Below are positions 25,480 through 37,300 of a stretch of DNA of 64,000 nt, piece by piece; position 1 is the first letter of the stretch, and each line of letters begins with the position of its first letter. The notes under the pieces were generated by a model, which was not told the DNA's origin, searched no databases, and saw only the letters and a program-made list of their open reading frames with translations. The translations under genes were made by a program, and so were the position numbers. Origin of the DNA: Sipunculus nudus (Eukaryota; Annelida; Sipuncula; Golfingiida; Sipunculidae); contig CM049309.1 in the NCBI GenBank assembly GCA_026874595.1, positions 71,348,926 through 71,412,925 of the forward strand. Reading direction: 5' to 3'.

Positions 25480-26387
25480 ATGGACCTGTCTCAAAGTGCA
25501 ACAAAGAGGATGACTGTAACGCATGACTAGCATGACAGGCTTCTTTTCTAACTCGAGCAAGGCAGATCCTTTTGAGCAATCCTGATCCCAAAGAAAGCAT
25601 GACAGAATCCTGACGTCATTGAAAACAATCCTTTTTCCACTGAGGATATGAAATGATCTCCTCAACTAAGACCATGGCAGAATCCTAATTTCACTGGAAG
25701 TATGACAGAATGCTGATCAGCAAAGAGAATTGACAGCCGACTTTGCTGAGAGAATGGCTGATTTCCAACTTTGCCAAGAATATGCTAACTGCAAGTAAAG
25801 CCGGACAAAACCTTGCTCCATTGTAAACATGATAGGACACTAAAATTGTGGACGGGATCATACTCCTCTGAGAGCTTATCAAAGTCCTTTCTCAACTCTG
25901 ATGACAGATTCCTGACTCCAACTAGAGATGCTACAGAATTCTGACCATGTAAAAATTGTTTACTCCACAGAGAGCATCACAGATTCGGGATGTCATGTGA
26001 CTTGACTTGAGGCCTTAACATCCTAACTTCATTGAGAGAATGACATTCCAAGGAAAGCACAACAGACTCTTCGCCCTAAAGGGATCATCACAGAATGCTC
26101 ACTCTTCTGAGAACACAAAACTGATTTCAGTGGAGCACATGGCAGAGAGCCTGCACCACTTAAAGCATGATAAACCCTTTATTAACCTGCTTGATCTGCT
26201 GAAAGTGTGATCAAAACCAGATTGCACGGAGGTCATGACAGAACCCTTACTCTACACAGAGTATGAAATGTACCTTGCTTGACTCCAATGGACAATGCCT
26301 ATTTAGTCCACTAAGAGCACAATATAATCTCTCCACATCATAGGGCTTGACAGGAGGCATAGACTACTGAGAGCAAGATAAAATCCT
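25480..26387. repeat. strongly decayed minisatellite, unit about 35-40 bp
   Basis: Variants of 'gagagcatgacagaatcctgactcc' follow one another from about 25480 to 26385 (for example at 25598, 25672, 25699, 25974, 26089 and 26138). Copies differ by substitutions and small indels, so this is an old array. Confidence 0.7.
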
Positions 26388-28460
26388 TTTTAGCCAACCT
26401 GTGGGCTTATGCGATGGTTTGACGTTGTCCATCGTCTGTACGTTAACCCATACTATCTCAAAAACAGCAGGAGCTTGCATCACTAAATTTATTTTAAAAA
26501 TTTGTCATCTAAAAAATTAGATGCATATTTTTTGGCTAACTGCATTTTCTTAGATTTTATAGGGGAAAAACTTCTTCTCCCAAGACTCCTCAGCTAAATT
26601 GTCCTATCAAGTCAATGGCTCTCAAGTTTTTTAGAATAGTTCAAGTTCGATGATTTTTGGCCGAGTTATAGGAAGATGAACTTAGTCATCTGTCAAAAAA
26701 AAACATACTTAAATTACAATCTCAGAAACAGCTGGAGCTATCATCACCAAATTTGGAATTTAGGTATTGGTGGCCCTACCTGCATCAACCTTTTCTCTAC
26801 AGTTGTACAGTTATTAGTACATAAATCCATAATTTCTCAGGAATAGCAGGAGCTAGCATCTCCAAATTTTGTGCAAAAATCTGTCACATATCAAATGTTG
26901 TGGGATTGATTATTTTGTGGCACCACCTACATTAACTTACATTTTATTGGGAAAAAGCAAAAAACTTTGAAAATCTTCTACTAAAAATCATTCAGCCATA
27001 TGGTTCAATATTTCACATAAATGATTCCAGAGACCAGCTCTCTCAAGTTTGTTCAAATGGTTTTGATTTGATGAATTTTGGCAGAGTTACAGGAATTTCA
27101 AATTAGTCATTTGGCAAGTGAACTTAATAAACTCAGAAACAACAGGAGCTAGGATCACAATTTTTTTTGCAAATATTGGTCACGTGACTCGTTATTTGAA
27201 ATTGCAGTTTTTGTGGCAGCGCCTACATCAACCCGGTCAGAAACCTTGTAATTTTAGTTTTTGCAGCCAGGTGCAGGTCATGAATTCCCTCAGTGCAGTA
27301 GCTTGAGCCAGCAATTCTTTACAGTTCACTGGGGGCAACTGCCTTTCTCACCTGAGCCTGGTTAGCCCAGTGCACCCGACTCAAGAGAAGTTTGATGTAT
27401 TGGCCTGTCCATGCATATTTGATGGCTTATTTGTTCACAAGACCTACAGTGACTTCTGCACAGTGTATGTGCCTGTTTTTTCTTGGTAGGGGTTTAAACC
27501 ATCAGCCTGAAATTGTGCACATTTATACTTATTGGATAGCTTTGTCACATACAAGACTGATGGCTGCACCTATAATCCTTTTTGTTTTATGTGCACCCAT
27601 GCCAGTAATGTTTTTGTAAATCAAAAGGGTTCTTGTACAAAATGTGTCTGCTCCCGAGGCAGCAAAAATCTTGCGCTTCTAAAGAAGCAAATGATTTTCA
27701 AGCTGCCTGCTTTGACCGTTTATGATACATTTAGACACCAGATGGCTGTTCGTTGTCTGCTGAAAAAAACGTGCGTATGATGTGACAAGCAGATAACCAG
27801 ATGCCAATAAACAAACACTCGACAGGCATCCTTGCTCTGCCCATAGCTGTGCTTCAAGCGCCGCTTGATGACAGTTAATGGTTGAAAATTAATTGCTCCG
27901 TCTGCATTCTCGCATCATCGACCGATTCGATTATGACATTATGACTGTGTTAGGGTAGAATCTGCAGAATCGAAACCAGCCAGCGAGGTGTGCGTGCAGC
28001 CTTTGTTGTTACGTTTCGTTTGAATTACAGCTCCCCGGCCGGGCATCCTATGTGCTCAAGGCCCTAAGCAAACCACGTCTGGGGCCATTCTCTCTGAGCC
28101 TGGGGCCTGTTCAGACGGTTACTGGGGAGATGAGCTGTCACACAAAACGAAATGAACAACATTTGCTCCGTGTATTCCTTGCTGTGCTGTGTCATCCAGC
28201 ACAAGGTCTCATCTGATTGGACAAAAATACAGTGCTCCCCTCTGGTGTAGCAATTCAGGATACGAGTTCATAACAAACAGTGCTTATGATATAGGTAATA
28301 GGTCTATAGGTAAAGCGCTGTGTAAAGAGCGTACAGAATGTGTAGTACTTGCAATTTGTTCATATACATGTTGCACATGTACTTGAAAAGTAATGGTCCA
28401 GCAATGAAGCATTATAAATGGTGCATAAACCATTGCACAGGTTTGCATTAGACCTGTAGG
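26388..28460 (+). repeat. composite repeat R1, copy c, interrupted by an insertion
   Basis: It starts TTTTTAGCCAACCTGTGGGC and follows the order of copy a with internal deletions. Its tail (27380-27647 and 28337-28460) is split by a 689-base insert at 27648-28336. Confidence 0.8.
27648..28336. mobile_element. 689-bp insert in R1 copy c, 7-bp target duplication
   Basis: The insert is bounded by AATGTGT on both sides (27641-27647 and 28337-28343). It is absent from the matching site of copy a (about 6632). It is richer in GC than its surroundings and has no clear inverted repeats beyond CTG. A non-autonomous transposon is likely; its class is unknown. Confidence 0.6.
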
Positions 28461-28464
28461 CCTT

Positions 28465-28655
28465 GTTATTAATCTTAACCAGTTCCATGGTACATTTATA
28501 TGAATCTTTACCAGTTCCCTGGTATATTTTTATGAATCTTAACCAGTTCCCTTTATATTTTTATTAATCTTAACCAGTTCCCTGGTATATTTTTGTTAAT
28601 CTTAACCAGTTCCTTGTATATTTTCATTAATCTTAACCAGTTCCCTGGTATATTT
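28465..28655 (+). repeat. 32-bp tandem repeat, about 6 copies
   Basis: The unit is about 'ttaatcttaaccagttccctggtatattttta'. The same repeat at the same relative position follows R1 copy d at 34095-34320, so the array belongs to the element family. Confidence 0.9.
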
Positions 28656-29934
28656 TTAGCTCAGCTGACTGAAAGTGAACTGAGCTATAGCGATAACTCG
28701 TTGTCCGGCGTCTGTCCATCCATCTTGCCGTCCATCTGTCTGTCAGTCAGTCCATCCATTAACCGGGCACAAATAGTAACTGCTGGAACTGGAATCTTCT
28801 TAATTGACATCCTGGGAGGTCCATAGAAAATCTCTTTGGAAATCTGAAATTAGGTCTCTGTAACCCATATTCTTCGAGCTATTATGCTCAGAATTACCCC
28901 CCAGAATAATAGAAAATTTGATACAAAAGCTCTAGTATCTGAACAACTAATGCATTGATCACCATGATTTTTTGCATGGATATCATGGAGTGTTCCATCA
29001 GTTTTTGCAGACTGGTGGTGCCACCTGTATTTTTTCGATTTTTTTTTTACAATATTTTTTCTTTATTTTTGAAACCTCAAAAGATGCAGTTATCTTTTTA
29101 GAGGGCACAAATAGTAATGAATGGACCTAGAATCTTCTATCTCAACATGCAGGGAGGATCATGAAAAGTCTCCTTGGAAACCTAAAAATCAGGTCTCTGT
29201 TACCTAAAACCTCAGAGCTCAAGTATCTGAACAACTAAAGCATTGATCACCAAGATTCTTTGTATGCATATTGATCATGGATTGTTTTATCAGTTCCTGC
29301 CGACTGGTGGCGCCATCTGGATTTTTTCTAATTTTAAAGCATTTTTTTCTATATTTTATAAACCTTTAAATATGCAGTCATTTGTTAACAGGGCACAAAT
29401 CATAACCACTAAACAGAGATTCTTCTTACTTGACATCCAGGGAGATCCATGAAAAGTCTCCTTGGAAACCTAAAATTAGGTCTCTGTTACCAATATCATC
29501 GTAGCTACGGGGCTCAGAAGTACCCCCAGAATTATTAAAAGTTTGATACAAAACCTCCAGTATCTGAACAACTGATGCATTGGTCACCACGATTTTTTGT
29601 ATGCACTTGATCATGGAGTGTTTCCTCAGTTCCTGCAGACTGGTGGCACCACCTAAATTTTTTTTTGTTCTAAATTTTTAAGCGTGTTTTTCTCTATTTT
29701 TGAGACCTTTAAAGGTGCAGTTGTCTGTTAACAGGGCACAAATCATTACCACTGTACTGATTCTTCTATCTTGAAATCCAGGGATATCCATGAAATTCTC
29801 CTTAGAAACCTAAAATTAGATCTCTGTTACCCAAATTTTCCAAGCTACGGGGCTTTTAAGTACCCCCAAGAATAATTGAAAATTTGATACCAAAGCAGGG
29901 CACAAATCATTACCATTTCACCTAGAATCTTCTA
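28656..29934 (+). repeat. R2-type element with about 290-340-bp tandem units
   Basis: It begins TTTTTAGCTCAGCTGACTG. The stem AGCTCAG (28658-28664) pairs with CTGAGCT (28680-28686). 'gggcacaaatcataaccac...cttcta' recurs at about 28768, 29103, 29391 and 29735, each followed by 'gaaaagtctccttggaaacc' and 'taggtctctgttacc'. On the - strand the end reads hairpin-CTAA, reminiscent of a Helitron 3' end. Confidence 0.75.
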
Positions 29935-30873
29935 TTTTTAGCGAACCTGTGAGCTGATGTGATGGTGTGGCGTCGTCCGGCGTCCGTCGTCCGTCGTCTG
30001 TACGTTAACCCATACTATCTTGAAAACGGCAAGAGGTAGCATCACGAAATTTTATGCAAAAAATTAGTCATCTAAAAAACTATATCGGATTTTGCTTATT
30101 TTTTGGCTAACTGCATTTTCTTAGATTTTATAGGGAAAAAGCTAAAAAAAGCTTTAAAAATCTTCTTCTCCGAAATTGTTCAGCCAAATTGTCCAATATT
30201 TCACAGAAATGATTCCTGGAATAATCTATCTCAAGTTTGTTCGAATGGTTTAAGTTCGGTGATTTTTGGCCGAGTTACAGGAAGTTGAACTTAGTCATCT
30301 GTCCATAAAAGCATACTAAAATTACAATCTCAGAAACGGCTTAACTTAACTTAACTTAGCCATTTTGCTGTATTTTCCCATATGAGTTATAAACCTGTAA
30401 AATTTTTTTTGACTGACCCCACTGAGGCCAATTTGTTTAATATTTTACAAGAATAATCCCCTGAATAATTCTTATAATTATTGTCTCTAATGGTTCCAAA
30501 GAATGAATTTTGGCTGATTATAAAGATTGAATTGAGTCATTTTACCAAATATGTTAGCTGTGTGAAGCAGATACATCTTTATCAGCATCCATTACATCAT
30601 GCCTCAAGAAATTTAGATTTTAGGTTATCTATGGTAAATATTGACAATAATGTGTTTTAAAAGCTTTTAAAATATATGGATTTATAATCTGAGATATTCC
30701 TCGTGCCAGGCAATGTTTACAATCACAGGTATACAGCTCTCTGTGGGTATATAAAGACAGCTATACATGGATTATAAATAATTGGTATCCCTACTCAACT
30801 TAATTCATGATTTTGCCATCAGTGAGATGTATCTGTATTAAAATTTTGCCAAAAAGCTAAAAAAACTTTAAAA

Positions 30874-31089
30874 ATCCTCTCCTCCAAAAGGGTCAAGCCA
30901 AATTGTTCAATTTTCACAGAAATAATCTTTTATACCATCTCTCTCAAGTTTGTTCGAATGGTTAAAGTTCGGTGAATTTTGATCCTCTCCTCCAAAAGGG
31001 TCAAGCCAAATTGTTCAATTTCCACAGAAATAATCTTTTATACCATCTCTCTCAAGTTTGTTCGAATGGTTAAAGTTCGGTGAAATTTG
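30874..31089 (+). repeat. near-identical 108-bp tandem duplication
   Basis: The two units (30874-30981 and 30982-31089, both starting atcctctcctccaaaagg) differ at only about two bases. They are far more alike than other repeats in the block, so the duplication is young. Confidence 0.9.
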
Positions 31090-33167
31090 GTCGAGTTACA
31101 GTAAGTTGAACTTATCATCTGTCCAAAAAAGCATACTAAAATGACAAACTCAGAAACGGCCGGAGCTATTATCAACAATTTTTATGCCAGTGTTGGTCAC
31201 ATGAGTCATATATGAAAATCAGGTATTGCTGGTGCCACCTTCATTGACCTTTTTTTGTATAGGGGTCATTGGTCATCTGGACATTAACCCATAATTTCTC
31301 AGGAATAGCAGGAGCTACCATCCTCAGATCTTATGCAATAATCTGTCACATATCAAATTCGTGGGATTCAGCTTTTTTTTGCTATCTGCATTTACTTAGA
31401 TTTTATAAGGAAAAAGCTAAAAAACCTTTAAAATCTTCTTCTTGTAAACAGTCCAACCAAATTGTTCAATATTTTACAGAAATGATCCCAGAGGCAAGCC
31501 CTTTCAAGTTTGTTCAAATGGTTTGCATTTGATGAATTTAATGGAGTTACACTAATTAGAACAGTCATTTGGCCAAGTAAGCATACTGACATTGTAATCC
31601 CAGAAATGACAGAAGCTAGCATTACCAATTATTGTGCAAATATTGGTCACATGACTCATATTTGAAGTTGCAGATTTCGTGGTGCCACCTACATTGACCT
31701 GTTTTTTATTGGCAAAAACCTCATTATTTTAGCCTCTTTCAGCTTAAATGTTTATGATGAAACTGTCAAGTTGAAATATTTCAAAAGAATTATCCTAGGA
31801 CATGGTTCTTTCAATCATATCAGAAAAGCTTAAGTTGGTCTTATGGCCATTATTATGTCTATTTCAAACTAAGGACTCCAAAACTGTTCTTCTACAAAAT
31901 TATTGTTTATTCTTAGGTGGCCTTTGTTCAAGTTTACTTGAATGATATTTGGCAGAATTACTTTAACAATGGCAGGATCTTTAACAATGAAAAACTGCAT
32001 CTTTTATTATTCTAGATATTTTGTTAAAAAGTTTATGAATAATGCAGCTTGAAAAAAAAGCATTTTAGCCAAAGTCTTTCAGTATGTGTAAACAGATTTA
32101 CCAACAGGCCAAGATTGTGTTTGTATCTTTCAATAGGTTGAGAAACTGCCAACAGTTTCAGATTTGGCAACAGATCAGGAGTTCTTTCAGTGCAGCCAGA
32201 TATAGGTTAAGAGTTCAATCAATGCAGCCAAGCAGTCACACCTCATGGGTGACATGTGAACACCTCATGGGCACCATGTGATCACCTCATAGGTGTCATG
32301 CCCCTCAGGGCTGCATGTGGAGCCAATCTGTGAGCTTATGCAATGGTGTGGCTACTATTTCAGATTTTGCAACAGGTTAAAGGTCAGTCTGGATCTATTT
32401 ATAGCTTTGGCAGACTGCCAACTGTATCAGATTAGGCAATAGGTCAGGAGTTCACTCAGTGCAGTAGCTGAATTCTATTTATAGTGTTGGCAGACTGCCC
32501 ACTGCATCAGATTTGGCACCAAAGTTCAGCCTGGATCTATTTATAGCTCTGGCAGACTGCCAACTGTGTCAGTTTATGCAACAGGTCAAGGTTCACTCAG
32601 TGCAGCCAGGTACAGGTCAAACGTTCACTCAGTCTAGCCAGGTGCAGGTCAAGAGTTCACTCAGTGCAGTAGCTTGAGGCAGCAATTTGTCACAGTTCAC
32701 TCGGGGGCAACTGCCTTACTCACCTACGCCTTCTCAGCCCAGTGCATCAAACTCTGGGGAAGTTTGATGTATTGGACTGATATTTTGACCTGTCTATGTG
32801 TCTTTGATGGTATTCTCATTTACAAGACAGGTGATGCCACCTACATTGACTTTTGTAGTGTATGCGCCTGCTTATTTCTACAGAGGAATTTGATATATCA
32901 GCCTAAAATTGGGCATATTTATATATATCGGGTAGCTTTATTGTGTCAAGACTTGTGGTGCCACCTACAATAATCTTTGCATAGTGTATTTCCCTGCTTA
33001 TTTCGCAGGAGGGGTTAGACATATCGGTCTAACATTGGGCATATGTATATATATCTCTTCGTTGTGTACAAGATTGATGGTGCCAGCTACAATAATTTTT
33101 GTGTTGTGCACCCATGCCAGAATTTCAGCAGTGATGTTTGTGTAATTGTTTCTTAAATTGAAAATGT

Positions 33168-33479
33168 TTAGTACCCGGAGATGGGGCTGCCTTTGGACCG
33201 TTCCTGCAGAAACCATGTGTATACGGCCGCATCCAGCTTGTCATCAGACGCCGTGCGCATCGTCTTTCGTCTCTTGGAAGCATGCGTGTCTGGCATCTGG
33301 CCCTTGAAATCCTTTAGCTTCTGACCACTGTTCTTTATGTCACTAATAGTAGATCTGCCAACATTGAACTCTCTGGCCAGCTCAGCTGCCTTGGTGCCTC
33401 GATCAAGTCTCTCCAGAATGCTGAGCTTGTCTTCAAGTGACAGGACATAGCGTTTGCGCTTGCGAGACCCTGACTCCAT
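33168..33479 (-). pseudogene. pogo/Tigger (CENP-B-like) transposase, N-terminal fragment
   Basis: 103 codons from MESGSRKRKRYVLSLEDK. Residues about 9-55 form a Psq/CENP-B N-terminal helix-turn-helix (DKLSILERLDRG...ELAREFNVGRSTISDI). Residues about 68-103 begin the second CENP-B-type DNA-binding domain (KLDAAVYTWFLQERSKGSPI). The frame stops at the element border, so the DDE catalytic domain is absent and the copy cannot transpose itself. A domesticated gene is unlikely because it ends inside a repeat. Confidence 0.85.
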
Positions 33480-34004
33480 CTGACATGAAACTTGAGTGCT
33501 GTGTTGTCGTGGTGAAGATTTGCTAAATTGTGAATGAACTTGCGTGTCATGGTATAGCTTATATAGAAGATAGATTTGCCTGCACTGTTAAACTGCTCAG
33601 ATGAGTACAAGTTCGAGCGTATCAGAGTCCGACATTATCAGCTCAAAATCTACTCGCTCTCATGGCCGGATGGTTTGCAGGTGTGAACAACTCGACATTG
33701 CAGGACACAAGTTTAATTAGGGGACTTGGCCGGTGGTAGTTTTCACATCTATAACTGCTCAAATGAGTACAAGCCCAAGCTGCGTGTGTAAAACTTGGGT
33801 AATTAGGCGTTGTCACACCTGCAGAAACGAACCGGTGATGCATTCATAATTAGTCCGGACCGACCGTGAGTAAATACACAAGCCATTATCAGTTCTTCTT
33901 ATTGAATCAATATTATTTTTATATTTCCAGATTTTCAAAATTACGGATAAACTGTCATAATTTCGGTTCTCCAGTTTTAATTATGGATAAACGGCGCTCC
34001 ACTG
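33174..34004 (-). mobile_element. pogo/Tigger element, truncated, nested in R1
   Basis: Its intact end (34004) carries CAGTGGAGCGCCGTTTATCC on the - strand, with TA at 34005-34006. Comparison with R1 copy a shows the insertion lies between the TA at 33172-33173 and the TA at 34005-34006. The other terminal repeat is missing, and the transposase frame runs straight into the flank. Confidence 0.8.
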
Positions 34005-34094
34005 TAATTGCATTGTTCATATACATGAAAAGTAATGGTCCAGCATTGAAGCATTATACCAGGTGTAATCCCATTGCACAGGTTTGCATTAGGC

Positions 34095-34320
34095 CTGAAT
34101 ATTAATAATAACCAGTTCACTGGTATATTTTTATTAATCTTAACCAGTTCCCTGGTATATTTTTATAAATCAAAACCAGTTCACTGGAATATTTTTATTA
34201 ATCAAAACCATTTCACTGGTATATTTTTATTGATCTTAACCAGTTCACTGGTATATTTTTATTAATCTCAGCCCTGAAGGTTGGTGTAACTGGTATATTT
34301 TTATTAATCTTCGCCATGAA
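34095..34320 (+). repeat. 32-bp tandem repeat, about 7 copies
   Basis: The same unit as at 28465-28655, 'ttaatcttaaccagttcactggtatattttta', again directly after the R1 tail; the last units drift (ctcagccctgaaggttgg). Confidence 0.9.
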
Positions 34321-37300
34321 GGTTGGTTGTTGTTATAATCTGCTTAACAGGTCACTTCTGGTATTTGAGACCTTGGTATCAAGATTCCCTTGGTTAATGA
34401 ACACTGAAGTGTCTGATACTGGTGCTGTTTACTCCAGCTGAGGCTACAATGCTCCTTCCATTCTTCACACTTTATTTACAGATGCGTTAAACAAATGATC
34501 AGCCAAGTAATAAGTTTCAAGGTTAGATATCAATCAAAGATTGGAAGTGAACCTGATATGCCAGCTTTGTGATTAGGGAGTTCACCTGTATATTAGACAT
34601 TATGCAGAATATCAAAATACTGCTTTTACATACATGTCTGCAGTTCTTGCTAATCATGAGATGTTCTTTTGCTTTTGTTGTTTGTTGCGATCCTTCCAGT
34701 AGGCTGATTAGTCTGGGCTTAATATAAACAGTGAAACAAATACCTCTTGTGCCTCCTGAGAAATGACCTCCGGCTGATTCTTAATCCCAGCATTTTAACA
34801 TGCAACAAGAACAAAAACGCCTGTAAACAAATACCATGTTTATTTCACCAACACCATTTAAAGAACTAACACAACACATGCTCGCACTTGACAATACCTT
34901 TAGTATTTTTCAATCCCATCATGCCATGCTCTGATCTGGCTAAATGTCAATCTTATCAGAACATGACAAGAAAATCTGTACTTTTGTTTCTCTTGTAGGA
35001 AATATAATTAAATGTATTTAATTAACTGGAGAGATCCACTGTTTTGTCAATCATCAGAGATACTGTAAAAGCAGACTCACATATATAAAAGTAATTTCCA
35101 GACTCCAAAACTGATAAATTTAACTCAACAGGACATCCTTTTGCTCCTCTGTACATGGAACTTTAACATATATATTATATATACCATATAATATATCATG
35201 CCCTTCTCCAGATGAAATGTATGACTGCAGTTCTTATCTAATTATTTAAAAAGGCTGCCTTTTAAAACGTTTTGATTAGTGTCTATTTGAAATCAGCGTA
35301 ACATTTTCTGGTGGCACCTGACACTGGTGCAAGAGCTACATTAAATTATAGCACCCATGGTTTGTTTTACTAAATATTTCTTATATACATTACAGATGAA
35401 TATAAGGTGGTACTGGACTAAATCTGAATACTGTTCTGTTCGATATATACTATAGATATCACTGAGTAGCCCAGATATTACTGAGATGACTGAAATCAAA
35501 TATTTCACATCAGAACTTAAATAAAAAAATTTACTAAGCTGACAATACTTCTAGGGAGAGAATATTACATTAACATATAATTCAACATAGGATGTCTGAA
35601 ATACTTTTACTGGGGGGTGAGTAATCCCAATTTTAGAAATATAAGCATGGTTTAACAGAAATATCTGAAAAATAATATGATTAGTACAGGCAGTGTATAT
35701 AAAGTCTGTACCACCCTGGGTGCCCAACAGTTTAGGAATAATAAGGAAATGCTATTTAGTGCTATAATGATTCATCGGTGCACTGATACATTGCGATACA
35801 GAGTCACCCATCATATTTGTAATGTCAGATGTCCTTGTACTGATACACTGACAATATCTGATAATTCGATGAAAAGTGGCATCCAACATTTGAATAGTCA
35901 CTCAGCACCATGTAAAACATCAAAGGTGAAATTTCACTGGTAAGAAAAAGGTTGAACAGCATACTAATGCCAAATAATATTGTAAATACATTTTATGAGA
36001 GAACGCTTATTTACATTTCTATAAAAAATTTGGCTTGGAATCTAAATTATAATGTACTGTATGTTTCAGATCTTGAGAAAAATGTTGAGATCCATATTTT
36101 ATCGTGAGACAATGAAGATAACTTTACAGCCTTAATGCTTATATTTTTCTATGATATATAACAATAGAATAAGTATAAGATCCAATGACAACAAGTCAGT
36201 GAAAATATTTTTCTCAGACAATGATGGTTTGACTCAATTTCAATTTGCAAAATATGGTGTGGGTTTCATTGTTAACAATTTTCAAAGTAGCTTATTTGTT
36301 CAAAGTAAAGATATTCTTTCAATAGGACTGTATTTTTTAAATTTCCCTTAAACAAGTAGGAACTCCTTGGTGGAACAGACTTTAGTAGTGCAGCTCTTTC
36401 ATGGGTAGCATTTCACAGTGAGTATTCCGTAACAACACCCTACCCCCTTCCCTTAACCCCTTCATGACTCTGTTACACACTATGAACTTTTTATGATCAC
36501 AATTTCCTAATATCTGGTTGTGAATGAAACATTAAAACTGATAGCACCTGATAGTACAGCAGACATTTGGCAATAGGTGAGAAATATTTGAGATATATCT
36601 TGATATATATTTGATTGCATTCAGATTTTTTTCTGGTATATTCAGACAACATATTTAATTAAAATTGAACATTACACCACGTGGTAGCTTCTTCAACACA
36701 ATAAGTCATAAAATGTTTATGACATTCAGACAACGTTACAGGAATATACTAGAAATAGTCAACAAATACCAAAGACCTTAGTTTAATCCATTTTAAATCT
36801 AGACATAAACTGCTAAACAAGTAATAATCAAATTAAATTTTATACTCATTCAACACTAAGCACAATAAGTATCCCATGGATGTCATATGTAATTGCCATT
36901 TAAAGAAAATATAAAGGAAAAATACCATCCATTAATATGGACAATAAGGTGTAACCAGTGGCAATACATTAACAACTATTTAGCAGTATGTAAAAATAAG
37001 GTGTTAGTAGTATAAGGTGTAAGGTGTATGTAATGCTTTTGGACTGGCCATAACCATTCACAGAGGAGTGTAAACCAGTTATGAATGGGTGATACCGGTT
37101 GGGACTGCTGTAAACTAGTAACAACTAGCTGTCACCAGATACACCTAGCTGAAACCAGTGTCCAATGGCTGTAACTGGGTAAATCCAGTTGAAACCAGTT
37201 ACAACTGCAGCTGTGGATCCAGGGGTCCTGACTCACTCCTTTTTTAAGGGTTTTAAAAGAATTTTTCCATCCTGGACCCCCCCTTTCTGGATGAGGGGAC

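Larger units (their letters stand above)
29935..34090 (+). repeat. composite repeat R1, copy d, with nested pogo insertion
   Basis: It starts TTTTTAGCGAACCTGTGAGC and has the fullest set of modules, including the tandem part at 32140-32690 and the tail at 32750-33171 and 34007-34090. It is interrupted by a pogo/Tigger copy and contains a recent 108-bp tandem duplication at 30874-31089. Confidence 0.85.

Noticed and set aside
33335-33610. 91-codon - strand frame overlapping the transposase start
   Set aside because: It is out of frame with the CENP-B-like domain and covers mainly the 5' non-coding part of the pogo element.
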